From Lactuca virosa (taxonomy: Eukaryota > Streptophyta > Magnoliopsida > Asterales > Asteraceae): DNA of 64,000 nucleotides. The position numbers were made by a program, and so were the translations under genes. Positions 43,985 through 54,877 of the stretch are shown here, in pieces (the stretch's first letter is position 1; the number at the start of each line of letters is the position of its first letter). The stretch is taken from contig CAKMRJ010001112.1 in assembly GCA_928212115.1 (NCBI GenBank), forward strand, positions 402,714,256 through 402,778,255, given 5' to 3'. The notes beneath the pieces are model-generated. The model ran no database searches. It was not told where the DNA came from and saw only the letters and a program-made list of their open reading frames with translations.

Positions 43985-44650
43985 TAAATAATTACTTCTT
44001 TGTGCTTTCAGTATTTTGCTTCTTTTATTTCAAAAACTACAAAAACATGAGAAATTCGCTTTAATAAAAATACAAATTCTAGCTTTTGTTTTACTAAAGG
44101 AGTTTACATTGCATGCTTTTATTCCTGTTCCTAATGATCACTAGTGTTTTCTCCTCTCTTTATTTGTTCTCAAGTCTCAGGATCATCAAATATATCTCTA
44201 CTTCAAGGAATAAAATCATATATCTATTCTTATGTTTTAATCTATATTTTGATATGTTTGCTTGTGTTTTTGTCTCTCTTTATAGAAAGAGGTTTCGTGG
44301 TAGATGTCTTGGAAGGATGAAATTCATTAATGATTATTTAATTCGATGGATTCGCAAAATCTGGTCTTTATGAGTTCTCTAAAAAAGCTGCATGTTTTTC
44401 TCTCTCTTTTAATATTTCATTGTTTAACTAATTCTTTTATGTTTTATTTTCTTTTATTTTAATTTTTGTATTGTACCATATTAAAGGAATTGACGGCGAG
44501 CCTTTGATTCTAGACTGCAACTTGAGTCTATGATACTGGAAGAAGAACCACTTCCTGTTGATGAGCTAGACACTCTATATGATTCACACCAATTTCACCT
44601 CAGTGTGACTGAGACATTCCATATCTCTCGCCACAAGTCTTCTTTTATAG
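43985..44650 (+). other. Cop8 non-coding interior
   Basis: T-rich DNA without a recognisable gene, at the position where integrase and reverse transcriptase should be. Confidence 0.5.
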
Positions 44651-44654
44651 AACT

Positions 44655-45215
44655 TGACGATTCACTGTGCAAAACCACACACTGAAAAGTTCGAAATTTT
44701 GTGCCGATGGTTAGACTATGTACTGTAGTTTATCACACACACCACCCATTCTTTCCCTTCAATTCTTCTTAAAATTTTTATGATTCAACGTTAAATACTA
44801 GACACTGATGAGAACTTGAAAAATCTGTGTTGATGGTTAAGCTATGTACCGTAGTTTATCACACGCACCAATCCATTCTTGCCCTTAAATTCCTCTTTAA
44901 ACCTTTATGATTTAGTGTTAAATACCAGATACTGATGAGAACTAAAAAATCTATGCCGATAGGTATATCATGTACCATGATATATTACACGCACCTACCC
45001 TTTCTCACCCTATAAAAGAGTTTTATGATTCACTATAAAAACCATACACTGATAAAAATTCGACACTCTATGCCGATCGATATTCGTACGGGAATGTATT
45101 ACACACATCATCCTTTTCTTACCCAAATCTATTCTTCTAATAAAAGTAGTTAATGATTCAGTGTATAGAACCATACATCAATGAGACTTCACAACTTTGT
45201 GTGAATGATCTACTA
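44655..45215 (+). repeat. Diverged tandem repeat, unit about 117-127 bp
   Basis: Four to five imperfect units, recognised by GGTTAGACTATGTACTGTAG at 44709, GGTTAAGCTATGTACCGTAG at 44836, then weaker copies near 44959 and 45076. Each continues TTTATCACACGCACC and later ACACTGATGAGAACT. The units have drifted, so the array is old. Confidence 0.75.
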
Positions 45216-45663
45216 GTGCAACAACATACTAGTGTGATACACCAAAATCCCTCCTATCTTTCCACTGCATTTTTCATTCACTGGTGCTGTCTACATTCTT
45301 TTGTCACTGATGATTGTTACCAAATGCAAATCTTGGATCAAGTTACCCTCTTTTTAGAAGCTTGTTTTAAACGGTAACTTTTTAAATTTGGGGATATGCA
45401 TCACTCCTAGATAACTACGAGATTTGGGGCGGATTATTCTCTCTCTTATAATTACATCTCAACAATGCTCTCAAAGATATAAAAGGGGAGGATTATCATT
45501 TTCATCACATTCACATTACGCTTCCATTGGGATTAAAATTCCTCATCTATCTTCAATCACAAGAACCCTAATCATGATGGCTCCTCCATTTGTTCTTTAC
45601 ATATATGTTACGACTTCAAACGCCATCAAGGTTGCTTGAACTCCTGATTCTCCCATCGTCATC
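45216..45663 (+). other. Spacer before the Cop8 accessory ORF
   Basis: No recognisable gene. A segment near 45550-45640 (CTAATCATGATGGCTCC) may be an older upstream start for the accessory frame. Confidence 0.4.
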
Positions 45664-46182
45664 ATGGAAAACATTGTAGTTTTCTCTCCTGATATCCCAA
45701 AAAATTATACGAATAAGGGATTTGAAGATTTCATGGCCTATCTTTCATCTTTTCCACTTCACTATGCTCTTGTAGATGTTCCTGATTCTTTTCTTCCACA
45801 ACATGTTATTGAGTTATACTTCACTTCTACCTTCACTGATGCTGGAGTAATTGTTGGCACTGTTAATGATGGAATTCATACGATTTTAGTGACTGTAATG
45901 GATGTTCGAAGATCCCTACGACTCCCAATTCGTGATGAATATTTTCCTCTTTTATCTATAGATGAATGTCATGCTGTTCTAGAGAATATGGATTATGACT
46001 TTGGGAAACAAAAGGATTACATTATTCATCGTCATTATCTTCCTTCAACCTGGAAATTTCTCAATGGTGTCCTAGGAAAATGTTTCACTCATAAAGTTAG
46101 AAGCCTTGATCAAATTAATTCTTTTGAGCAACACATTCTTTTCTCCATCATTAGGAATAAGAATCTTGATTTTCTCAGATGA
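45664..46182 (+). CDS. Cop8 accessory ORF, N-terminal frame
   Basis: 172 codons starting MENIVVFSPDIPKNYTNKGF. It contains a segment VRRSLRLPIRDEYFPLLSID and a block DYIIHRHYLPSTWKFLNGVL followed by GKCFTHKVRSLDQINSFEQH. From memory, similar frames accompany many plant LTR elements and are annotated only as putative plant transposon protein; no catalytic motif is visible. It ends at 46182 through a frameshift, and the same protein continues at 46179 in another phase (MIFDQFAEIIQG). Function unknown. Confidence 0.6.
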   Translation: MENIVVFSPDIPKNYTNKGFEDFMAYLSSFPLHYALVDVPDSFLPQHVIELYFTSTFTDAGVIVGTVNDGIHTILVTVMDVRRSLRLPIRDEYFPLLSIDECHAVLENMDYDFGKQKDYIIHRHYLPSTWKFLNGVLGKCFTHKVRSLDQINSFEQHILFSIIRNKNLDFLR

Positions 46183-47708
46183 TATTTGATCAATTTGCCG
46201 AAATTATCCAAGGTAGTAAAAGATCTCCTCATGTTCCATATTCCAGATGGTTGACACTAATCCTTCAACATATTGGTACTAGTTGTGATGATGATCAAGC
46301 TGAAGATTGGACTCACTCCTTGACCTCATCCAAGTTGTTCAATCAAGATCTTGATGATGAATGGAGCATTACAAAGTGTATGTAGAAGTGGATTAATGTT
46401 CCATATGAGTGTGAAAAAATGGCTTATGTGGCTCCTATTATCTTTTCAGAAGATGAAATAATAGGGAATGAAACTCACTCATTGTCAAACCAACAAACTG
46501 CAGAAGACACACAAGTAGACACTGGGAATCTCTCTCATTATGATAAAGATGCAAATGCTGTCAATGAGAACTTAGACGCTGGAAATAATTACAAAAGTCA
46601 GGATACAAAAATGGTTCATGTATTTCCAGATCAAGCCAAACAAGCAAACTTACAAGATCTCAATGAATCTGAATCAATTCGACCCAACAAACACATTCAA
46701 TTTGAGTATTCTTCATCTGCTGATGAAGAAGATATTGTTCTCGAAAATCCTCCAACTCAACTATCTGATCAACAAGGTAATGATGCTGACACTGAATACA
46801 TCTTGGAGACTTCTCCATGTGATCAAGGTTTTATATATTTTGCTCGTACTTCCTCTCCTGCTAGTGATCGAACACCCTATTTCTCTCTCCAGAGAGGCCT
46901 ACAGTTCAACATGTCTCTACTTCCCTTATTCAACCCGAACAACATCCGATCATTCAACAAATTCCTCTTACTGTTCAAGGGGATCAAACAACCATTCAAG
47001 GGGGAGATACTGCCAACAAGTCAGTTTCTTGTTGACTTAAAAGCTTTTCAAGTTAAGACTCTTTATACATTAGAGTCACTTGTTTAACTCACATTAAATT
47101 TGAATCAACGGCTGCTCACTATCGAGACTGATGTTGCTAAGATCAAGCCCATAGTCACTACACTGATATAAAGACTGATGATGATGGCAATCAGTCTCCA
47201 CCTGGGGATGACCATCAGCCACCTCCTGACTCTAAAAGGTGCTCCATCTTACAACAATACTTCCACCTCCATACATCCACCGCGTCCTCCTTAAGGACCT
47301 CCTACATTAACACCTCTACCTTATAAGAATCCTACTCCTACTATTTTTCATTAATATCGATCACTAGCACTTATTAGTGTGCCTCCTCCTCAGTCTGATG
47401 ATGCCAAAAAAGGGAAGAATGACGCTAACATTGGTACAAGTAATGTTGAAGAGGACATTCCCGAGTCTGATGGTGAAGATGAAGTCTACTGTATGGAGTT
47501 GTCCTTCATGGATGTGAATGTGCAACCTCTTCAGGAAATATTTCTTGACACTGACACCTCTGGTGCTGATGATGAGGGGGAGCAACATATCCCTCAAGGG
47601 GAACCAAGTGACGTTGAATCAAATGATGATCTTCCCTTGAACAAGAAAAGGAAGGCAAAAGCTGATTTTACTTCTGACGCTGGTCCCTCTAAGAAGAAAC
47701 ACAAATAG
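46179..47708 (+). pseudogene. Cop8 accessory ORF, C-terminal part, broken
   Basis: One phase carries three open stretches: 46179-46385, 46419-47087 and 47379-47708, separated by stops. The first continues the accessory domain (FDQFAEIIQGSKRSPHVPYS). The second is acidic and Asn/Asp-rich, resembling a disordered linker. The third is very acidic (SDGEDEVYCMELSF) and ends with basic patches KKRKAK and KKKHK like a nuclear-localisation signal. The protein would have been about 680 residues, possibly nuclear. This is inference from composition. Confidence 0.55.
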
Positions 47709-48696
47709 ATCACTGTGTCTGAAATGGTAAGCTTATGAGGTGTGTCCATTGAAGATGCTAGATAGTTTTCCTAACAACACAACATTCAAAATGCAAATCG
47801 GTTGATTTCCAAAAAAGACTAAAAAAGGATTCAACAAATTATGTCTACCTCTAGTTCATTACCTGATCAAATTGAACGTCTCAAAAAGTTTAACATGTTG
47901 ATGACAAAGGAAAAAGAGATGAAAGCAAATGCAATCACTAAGCTTGAGAGGAGCAGGTTTGGTGATGTTCTAACAAGAAGAAATGATCTTGACCTAATAA
48001 CCAAGGTTAGATGCACTTAGCCCAAAAATGAAAAGATGCTTACAGTACATATTACCAAGAGAGGTGATAAGGGTCTAGCTGCAGGCTAATACACTGAAGT
48101 CTTATTTGTCTAAGATCTGGTAAAATTTAGATACAGCGTGTGGTTGCAGCTTCTAGAATTGGTCAACAAACAAAATGGTAAATATGTTGGGGGAATTGAG
48201 GCTTGTTCTAGAATGCCCCATCATAAAGGTTAAAGACCTTGATTTAGTACCAAAGTCTTCCTATAATCCATCCTCATACTCAACATCCGCTGCGGTGCCC
48301 AGAAGACATTCTTTCAAAGGAGTAAAATTTCTACTTCCTTTTGGTACCAAATTTATTGAAAACTCCTTCTAGTGGATGTTCATCTAGTTTAACATATGTT
48401 CATTGTTTAGCCTGAGCATGGAATCTTCTACATGGATTAATCACAAAGCATGTGCTTTCAACGTTCAATCAATCTAGCTAAATCTCCCACTAAGCATCTG
48501 GTCCAGCTAAGGTTTGACTGCTTGGGTCAACCAAATATTGAACACAACTATCACTTTTTGATTTCTCTTGAACTGAACAAAAGGAAGAAAGAGCTTTCTA
48601 TCTCAGATTATTTCTGGACCAAGCCAGAAGCTGAAGAAGATACTCATGAATTTTACCATTTTTCAATAGAAGAGGATTCATGTTTAGACATCATCA
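47709..48696 (+). pseudogene. Cop8 accessory ORF tail and 3' non-coding region
   Basis: A lysine/glutamate-rich, coiled-coil-like continuation (about 47820-48000) is broken by stops. No family recognised beyond it. Confidence 0.4.
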
Positions 48697-48709
48697 GATT
48701 GGGGGAGAT
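48697..48709 (+). promoter_or_regulatory. Cop8 polypurine tract
   Basis: GATTGGGGGAGAT directly before the LTR start TGTAAGGAC. Confidence 0.78.
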
Positions 48710-49136
48710 TGTAAGGACACTTATAATATGATAATGCAAAACCTTCATGTTGACACTCTCATCAACACCAACATCTCTCACCGGTGCCAATTTGAAGTCA
48801 AGTCTACAATGCCGTGTCAGTGTGTAAACTTCATAAATGTAATATGTTGTATATATAGATAGCTACATAGGTAGCTAGTAGATCCGATATCTTAGGGATA
48901 TTAGATATATTCTATTGTTTACGTAGATTAGGTGATATCACTGGATTGTAAGGATTCACATGTATTTACTTTTCTTTATATACTAGAGTTCGTATCATTA
49001 GTTGAATATCGAACCCTAGAGAGCTTTGTGTCCGTTCTCTTAGTGATAACATTTTCTTAGTGAAAAACCTTTGTGATGTATCGTGTTTTCTTTCAATACT
49101 TTCATTGTTAATAATCATAAATAATGGCAACCTTCA
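48710..49136 (+). repeat. Cop8 3' LTR
   Basis: 427 bp, TGTAAGGACACTTA to GGCAACCTTCA. It aligns with the 5' LTR except for the missing AT expansion and many substitutions. Confidence 0.88.
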
Positions 49137-49880
49137 CTTTTCCCTCTTAAGAGGTTGGAAGAAGGTCTTCAAAATAATGTTAGTGACTAGTTTCAGTGAC
49201 TAACCACCAAAGGTTTTTGTTTACAACTTTACCCGACAGTGAAAATAGTTAAATTTTTTTCCTTTGGTTATCTTGTTTTGCACTGCAGGTTTTGGTCTAC
49301 AACTACCGAAGTCTCGGTCTTGGTACAACAAATTTCACACTATACATATATTTTTTTAAACTCCTAAAACACTAAAAGAATTCATAAAAAACTTAGAAAC
49401 ACTAAATAGTTTAGTAGATGCATAGGATAACTCATGAGACTTAGGAAACCCAAAAGGTTGGTCAAATTCATTTGTTTTTGTTAACTAGCTAGACAACTTA
49501 TGAGAAAAACGTCATAACTTTATCTACATAATTCCAAAAGACATGTCGCATTTTTCATTGGAAACTAAACATCTAGATCTCTCTCAACATAAGATACATG
49601 ATTTTTGGACTTTTGTATCATTCCATACTTAATGTTGAAGTTGTTAAAAAAACACACAAAATTTGGAGATGGAGAGATGAACTTTTTAAAACACAGAATT
49701 TGGAGAGATTTCTTAAAATTAATTTTTTCTAACCAAATCTCAACTATTTATAGTACCTAAAATATTATAGTAATTCCTTAATAAATTAGAAACATTAAAT
49801 ACTTAGGTAGATAGATGCAAATGAGGTCTTAAAAGACTTGGGAAACTCAAAAGGTTGGTCAAATTCGGTTGTTTTGGTCC
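49137..49880. other. Spacer with a dispersed direct repeat
   Basis: A segment of about 110 bp (GGAAACCCAAAAGGTTGGTC ... at 49370-49480) recurs in diverged form at about 49765-49880. No gene seen. The right copy leads into the presumed Gyp9 LTR. Confidence 0.5.
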
Positions 49881-50672
49881 ATTGAACAACATGTTGAAAA
49901 AATTATCGGACAAGATTATTTTGGAGAGAAGGTTGAATTATTATTTGATTAATAAATTGGAATAAATGATTTGTTTATAAATTATGAGAATAATATATTA
50001 ATTAGAAATCATAATATTTAATTAATAATTGATCAAAAAATTAATCAGAATTAATTTTGGGATTAATTGGATTAATTAAATACTGAAGGGGCTGTTTGGC
50101 AATTTATTGATAGTTAAGGAAAAGGCTCTAGAACCTCCTTAAGAGAGGTTGGACGAAATATTCTAGGTAGGGCCTAGAAATTTTTATCCAAAGGCTCTTG
50201 GATGGAGGCCCATGGGCTGCTTGGTCACAAAGCAAAGGGATTAGGGTTTCCAACCCTTAAACCCTAGCTTTGGCTCTAAACTACCTCACCTATATAAGGA
50301 GCCTTGGCCTTAACGTTTTCGACACTCCTAACCCTAAGAAAGATCTGGCTGGAATTCTCATTCTCCCTCTCTATAATCCTTAGTTTCTAGTCTTGGGTGT
50401 GAACCATCAGAGGCACGACGCTTGTGGTGCTAGCTACCAAAGTTTTGAAGAAGAAGGATTCAAGATTGTTGACTATAACAATCTAAAGGTTAGTTTTCTT
50501 ATCTTATGAACTATTTCATTCATAGGAAATGTTTTGTATGCCAGATATTCATAGTATGTTGCTATATGAGAAAGACATAGATCAAAACTAGGTTGCATGT
50601 GCCCTAATCAGTTAGAATTGTTTGTATTGTTTTCCACTTATGACATTGTTGTTGTAACTTAGATAACCCATA
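49881..50672 (+). repeat. Gyp9 5' LTR (left edge approximate)
   Basis: The inner end is set by the primer site. A TATA box TATATAAGG lies at 50291-50299. Downstream, CGTTTTCGACACTCCTAACC marks the likely start of the transcript leader. Confidence 0.6.
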
Positions 50673-50674
50673 AG

Positions 50675-50691
50675 TGGTATCAGAGCCCAGG
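50675..50691 (+). promoter_or_regulatory. Gyp9 primer-binding site
   Basis: TGGTATCAGAGCCCAGG, the common plant tRNA-Met-type primer site. Confidence 0.85.
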
Positions 50692-51046
50692 GCCTTCTTT
50701 CATGTATTTTCACATTGGTGAATCAAAAAGAAACCTGGTTTTTTGATTTAGTCGTAGGTCACGACGTGAGCCTTATAGCTCACGACGTGAACTTGGTGAG
50801 ATTCGAAAATCTGGACCAAATCTGCCATATTTAATTTCTTGGATGATTATATTCTATATTTAATTGTTAAATCCGATTTTGCTATATATATCATGATGAT
50901 TTGAATGCATAGAAATTAGAAAACAAATATTTTACTTGATTGATTATTTGGTGATTAATATGATTGATATTTTAAAGTGTTGAAATAATTATTAATTGGA
51001 CTTAATAATTAAAGTCAAATATTATTGGGTTTGTGTGGCAGCCGCC

Positions 51047-51790
51047 ATGTCACATATAAATACCACTGGTGCTAGTGGATCAGGGAGTGGTGCACATCCC
51101 TCCAATCAGGGTGAAAGTCACGAACACCCACGTGAGTGTTCTTACAAGGAATTTTCAAACGGAAAACCTAGGACCTTTAATGATACCGGGGGAGTCATGG
51201 CTTTAAGCCAATGGATTGAGAAAACGGAATCAGTTTTCGAGATCTGCTCGTGCCCGGAAGGTAGCAAAGTTAAATTTGTTGCCTGTACCTTTGCCGATAG
51301 AGCCCTAACATGGTGGAACGACCATGTTAAGTCACTAACTCTTGTTGTGGCTAACTCAATGAGTTGGGAAAACCTGAAGTCGATGTTGATGCAGGAGTAC
51401 TTCCCAAGAGGGGAGGTACAAAAGCTCGAGCAAGAGCTTTAGGGTCTTACCATGAAAGGGTACAGACATGACATCTTACACCAATAGGTTCAGCGACTTA
51501 GCGATCCTATGTCCTGGAATGGTTGCTCTGGAGAGCAAGAAGATTGAAAGGTATATATGGGGATTATAACCTCAGATTCAGGGAAGTGTTTTAGCTTCCA
51601 AGCCTGTGACATTTGATAGTGCCAAACAGCTGGCACAGCCACTCGTTGACCATGGAGTCCGTCAAGGCTTCATAACTATTGCTCCAGAACAACCCAAAGC
51701 AAACAACAATAACAACAACAACAACAAGAAGCAGTGGAACAAAAGGAAGGGCCAATCTTTCTAAGAGCCCTCGAAGAAGCAACAGATAGT
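51047..51790 (+). pseudogene. Gyp9 gag, first part
   Basis: The probable start is MSHINTTGASGSG (51047), not the upstream in-frame ATG at 50996. Retrotrans_gag features follow: SQWIEKTESVFEI, FADRALTWWNDHV (Trp-Trp motif) and YFPRGEVQKLEQEL. A TAG at 51440 replaces the tryptophan usual in this family (LEQEL-W-GL). The gene continues with frameshifts (TNRFSDLAILCPGMV, then KKIERYIWGL and a further stop). Gag forms the particle core; this copy is dead. Confidence 0.78.
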
Positions 51791-52256
51791 GGCAGTCCAT
51801 GCTGCTACTGTACCTGCTGCTGTTCCTGCTAACTGTGTACGAGCAAAGCAATATGCTGGTAACCTCCCAAAATGTAACAAGTGTAATTTCCACCACCATG
51901 GAAATTGCCGTGACATGCAGTGTAGGAACTGCAGCGGAGAAGGGCACACTGCCCGATTATATAAATCACCACCTCAACCGATCAATCAAGTACCTGGCGC
52001 TGGCGTAGGTCAGGCATGCTATGGATGTGGTGAAGTTGGACATTACAAAAGGGATTGTCCAAAAGCTAGGAATGCCGCTGGAGTAGGAAGAATACTGGCA
52101 AGTGGTCACGAAGAGGTCGTGGCAGACCCTACAGTGGTCACATGTACGTTTCTTCTCAACAATACTTATGCATGCATTCTAGTTGATAGTGGTGCTGAGA
52201 AAAGCTTCGTGAGCCATAAATTCGAACACCTACTTAAACAATTTCCCAACCACTAA
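51789..52256 (+). pseudogene. Gyp9 gag zinc knuckles and protease
   Basis: An open stretch of 155 codons with three Cys-rich knuckles: CNKCNFHHHGNC, CRNCSGEGHTARLY (last Cys changed to Tyr) and CYGCGEVGHYKRDC (intact CCHC). Then the retropepsin active site ILVDSGAEKSFVS near residue 137. It ends in a frameshift at about 52256-52277, after which pol continues in another phase. Confidence 0.8.
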
Positions 52257-52276
52257 AAGATACCTTTACCGTAGAA

Positions 52277-53734
52277 ATGGCCAACGGCAAAACTGATAAC
52301 ACTAACGATATATACATAGGATGTACCCTTACCCTAAATAACTTTTCCTTCCCAATAGACCTTATGTCGGTCTCTATAAAAAGTTTCGACGTCATTATTG
52401 GTATGGATTGGTTATGTTCTAACCATGCCGACATCTTATGTTACAAAAAATCCATTCGCCTTAACCTACCCAGTAACGAAACTCTTATCGTTTACAGCAA
52501 CAAATCCGGCGCAAACTTACAAATCATTTCCTGTATCAAGGCACAAAACTATCTTCGCAAGGAGTACTGTGCCTTTCTAGCTCATGTAGTAGACAATAAA
52601 CAAGAAGTGAAAGACTTCGAGAGCATTCCCGAAGTCTGTAATTTCCCTTACATTTTCCCCGATGATCTTCCAGGTGTCCCACCTGAAAGACAAGTCGAAT
52701 TCAGAATCAACTTAATCCCTGGAGCTACCCCTGTAGCCAAATCCCCATATCGTCTTGCACCATCAGAAATGTAGGAATTATCCAGCCAGCTGAGCGAACT
52801 GCTTATCAAAGGTTTCATTAGACCAAGCTTCTCACCCTGGAGAGCACTAGTATTGTTCGTGAAGAAGAAGGATGGATCTTTCCACATGTGCATAGACTAC
52901 CGCGAGCTAAATAAACTAACCATAAAGAGACGATACCCTCTACCCCGCATTGACGATCTTTTCGACCAACTTCAAGGTGCGAGCTACTTTTCGAAGATAG
53001 ACTTAAGATCCGGGTATCACCAATTACGAATTCTGGAAGAGGATGTTCCCAAAATAGCTTTTAGAACTTGTTATGGCCACTACGAGTTTGTAGTGATGCC
53101 TTTCGGATTAACGAATGCACCTGCTGTGTTCATGGACTTGATGAATAGAGTGTGTCGTCCCTACCTGGACAAATTCGTAATAGTCTTCATTGAAGACATC
53201 CTTATCTACTCAAGAAGCGAGGAGGAACATAGCCAACATCTCCGTCAAGTCTTGAAAACACTGAGAATAGAGAAACTTTATGCGAAGTTCTCAAAGTGCG
53301 AATTTTGGATCAGGAGAGTAGATTTCCTAGGTCACGTGGTCAGTCAAGAAGGAATACATGTGGACCCTTCCAAAATTAAGGCAATCGAGAACTGGTCAGC
53401 ACCCAAAACACCTACAGAAATCCGACAATTCTTAGGTCTTGTTGGCTACTATCGCAGATTCATCCAAAATTTCTCCCGAGTTGCTAAACCTCTTACCACC
53501 CTGACACAAAAGGGTGTAACTTGTAGCTAGGGAGAGAAACAAGAAGTAGTGTTCCAAAAGCTAAAGCGAGCCCTGTGCAGTGCACCTATCTTGTCTCTAC
53601 TAGAAGGGTCAGAAGACTTCGTAGTGTACTGTGATGCGTCTAACCGAGGGCTAGGCTGTGTTCTTATGCAACGTGGAAAGGTTATATCCTATGCCTCGAG
53701 ACAACTTAAGACACATGAGGTTAACTATACCACT
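52277..53734 (+). pseudogene. Gyp9 reverse transcriptase and RNase H start
   Basis: One phase runs from the end of protease (FDVIIGMDWL) through the RT entry (FPYIFPDDLPGVPPERQVEF), palm (MCIDYRELNKLTIKRRYPLP; IDLRSGYHQLRI) and catalytic motif to RNase H (VVYCDASNRGLGCVLMQRGK). Two in-phase TAG stops occur at 52772 (glutamine expected) and 53528 (tryptophan expected). The catalytic motif reads FIED (53186-53197) instead of F/YIDD, so one metal-binding aspartate is replaced by glutamate. RNase H breaks off at THEVNYTT. Inactive. Confidence 0.88.
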
Positions 53735-53836
53735 CGCTGCCTGAAACATAGCAACGTCAAATTGAGGAGATGGTGGCGGAAGTGGTGTTGGCGCAACATT
53801 AACATTGATACGCCTTGGGTTTCTTCGTGGATGCAT
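53735..53836 (-). pseudogene. Gyp10 gag start, truncated
   Basis: MHPRRNPRRINVNVAPTPLP followed by a Pro-rich stretch and QFDVAMFQAA, the usual beginning of lettuce-type Gypsy gag. It is preceded on the minus strand by TTGTAGTAAAAG, a weak acceptor-like context. It stops at the 53735 junction. Confidence 0.7.
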
Positions 53837-54262
53837 CTTTTACTACAAGAATTAAAAGATGTAAAGATAGTAAGATATCGAGAGTGAATATGAATTTGAT
53901 ATCTCTGAACTAAAACACTTAGTTCAACATGAATTTTGTAAGGAATTGATAATAGAAGTCTACCACAAGTATCAACTTGTAATAAGGATGATATGAACTT
54001 GAGTGGTTATTTTTAAAAGAGAATGAAAATGCATGTCGATTGAATTGGTATATTAAATACATAGAGTTCTGAAAAATTGACCTTAGAGTAGGTCTACAAT
54101 ATACCAAAGTACTGGGAAACATCGACATCATACCGACCTACCGAAAATGAAATTTTCGCGGTCGAACTGTAAAACATGAAAAATAACGCTAAGACATATC
54201 CGTAGACTTAACTATAGTCTAAAGAGTGAGTAGAGCATGATCTACTCTCGAGGAGTGTTGTT
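53837..54262 (-). other. Gap between Gyp10 accessory ORF and gag
   Basis: AT-rich and non-coding on the minus strand. It could be an intron or an intergenic leader. No clear donor at the end of the accessory ORF was identified. Confidence 0.45.
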
Positions 54263-54877
54263 CTATTTCCCACCAGATTCGGCCCTGAATTTGGCCAACT
54301 GGCGTTCTATATTAAACATACGCCTTTCTTGTGTCGCTTGTCGTTCTCGTAGTTCTCTAACTTCGGCTTGGGATGCCGCCAGTTTCATCTGCAAGAAATT
54401 TGTATGATTCCTTGTTGCCTCATGGTTATCTTCTAGGTTACGAAGGTGAACTGTGTTAACTCCAGTAGCAGCATCAACCTGCATGACTCGATCGATGGCA
54501 ACTCTTCCCTGTTCATCGTTACGCGCAACACGACGAACTAACACTGGGAGGGATCTATCTGCTGAGCCTCCTACCTCAATATTATGGAAGCTTCGGTCTC
54601 CCTGGTAAGGATGGTTCTGACCCTGATCATCACTCCACCTATCTAAGTTCACTGCCCACAGAGACGTCGGGTCTTGGAAATTCTGACGAGGATTGGGATT
54701 CTGGGCAACTTGCGATGGGTTATAGGGTTTTGATTCTGAATCAACATCTTCTGGGAAATCTTCTTCAAAGTACTCTTCTATGGGAACTAAAGGATCCTCT
54801 TCGGGCTCTGCGTCGAGCCATCCTCTATTCCCTTGATTGGGAAAGTACGGGTCTCCAGGTAGATGGAATCCAGCCAT
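54263..54877 (-). CDS. Gyp10 accessory ORF: acidic N-terminus, coiled-coil C-terminus
   Basis: 204 codons, no internal stop, starting MAGFHLPGDPYFPNQGNRGW. Residues 20-60 are very acidic (DAEPEEDPLVPIEEYFEEDF). The last 60 residues are a likely coiled coil (LAASQAEVRELRERQATQER, then FNIERQLAKF). It lies between the primer site and gag, where Gypsy elements normally have nothing but leader. Similar frames occur, as I recall, in other lettuce Gypsy elements. No enzyme motif is seen; role unknown, perhaps a structural partner or extension of gag. Confidence 0.7.
   Translation of the reverse strand: MAGFHLPGDPYFPNQGNRGWLDAEPEEDPLVPIEEYFEEDFPEDVDSESKPYNPSQVAQNPNPRQNFQDPTSLWAVNLDRWSDDQGQNHPYQGDRSFHNIEVGGSADRSLPVLVRRVARNDEQGRVAIDRVMQVDAATGVNTVHLRNLEDNHEATRNHTNFLQMKLAASQAEVRELRERQATQERRMFNIERQLAKFRAESGGK

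Larger units (their letters stand above)
40872..49136 (+). mobile_element. Cop8: non-autonomous Copia-type element with an accessory ORF
   Basis: LTRs at 40872-41358 and 48710-49136, a primer site at 41361 and a purine tract at 48697-48709. Inside are gag (41395), a second gag-like coiled-coil/CCHC frame, a protease fragment, a 120-bp tandem repeat and then a long broken accessory frame (45664-47708). No integrase, reverse transcriptase or RNase H motif is found in the 8.3 kb, so movement would need enzymes from another element. No perfect target duplication is seen (CCTTG before, CTTTT after). Confidence 0.85.
49881..53734 (+). mobile_element. Gyp9: 5' part of a Gypsy element
   Basis: Plus-strand order is 5' LTR (to about 50672), primer site (50675), gag, protease, reverse transcriptase and start of RNase H. 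RT comes directly after protease with no integrase between, which is the Gypsy order. It ends inside RNase H at 53734, where minus-strand Gyp10 DNA begins. The left LTR edge is approximate because there is no partner. Confidence 0.85.

Noticed and set aside
46618..47040. 140-codon plus-strand frame
   Set aside because: Overlaps the accessory ORF of Cop8 in another phase; the acidic frame fits the surrounding frame pieces better.
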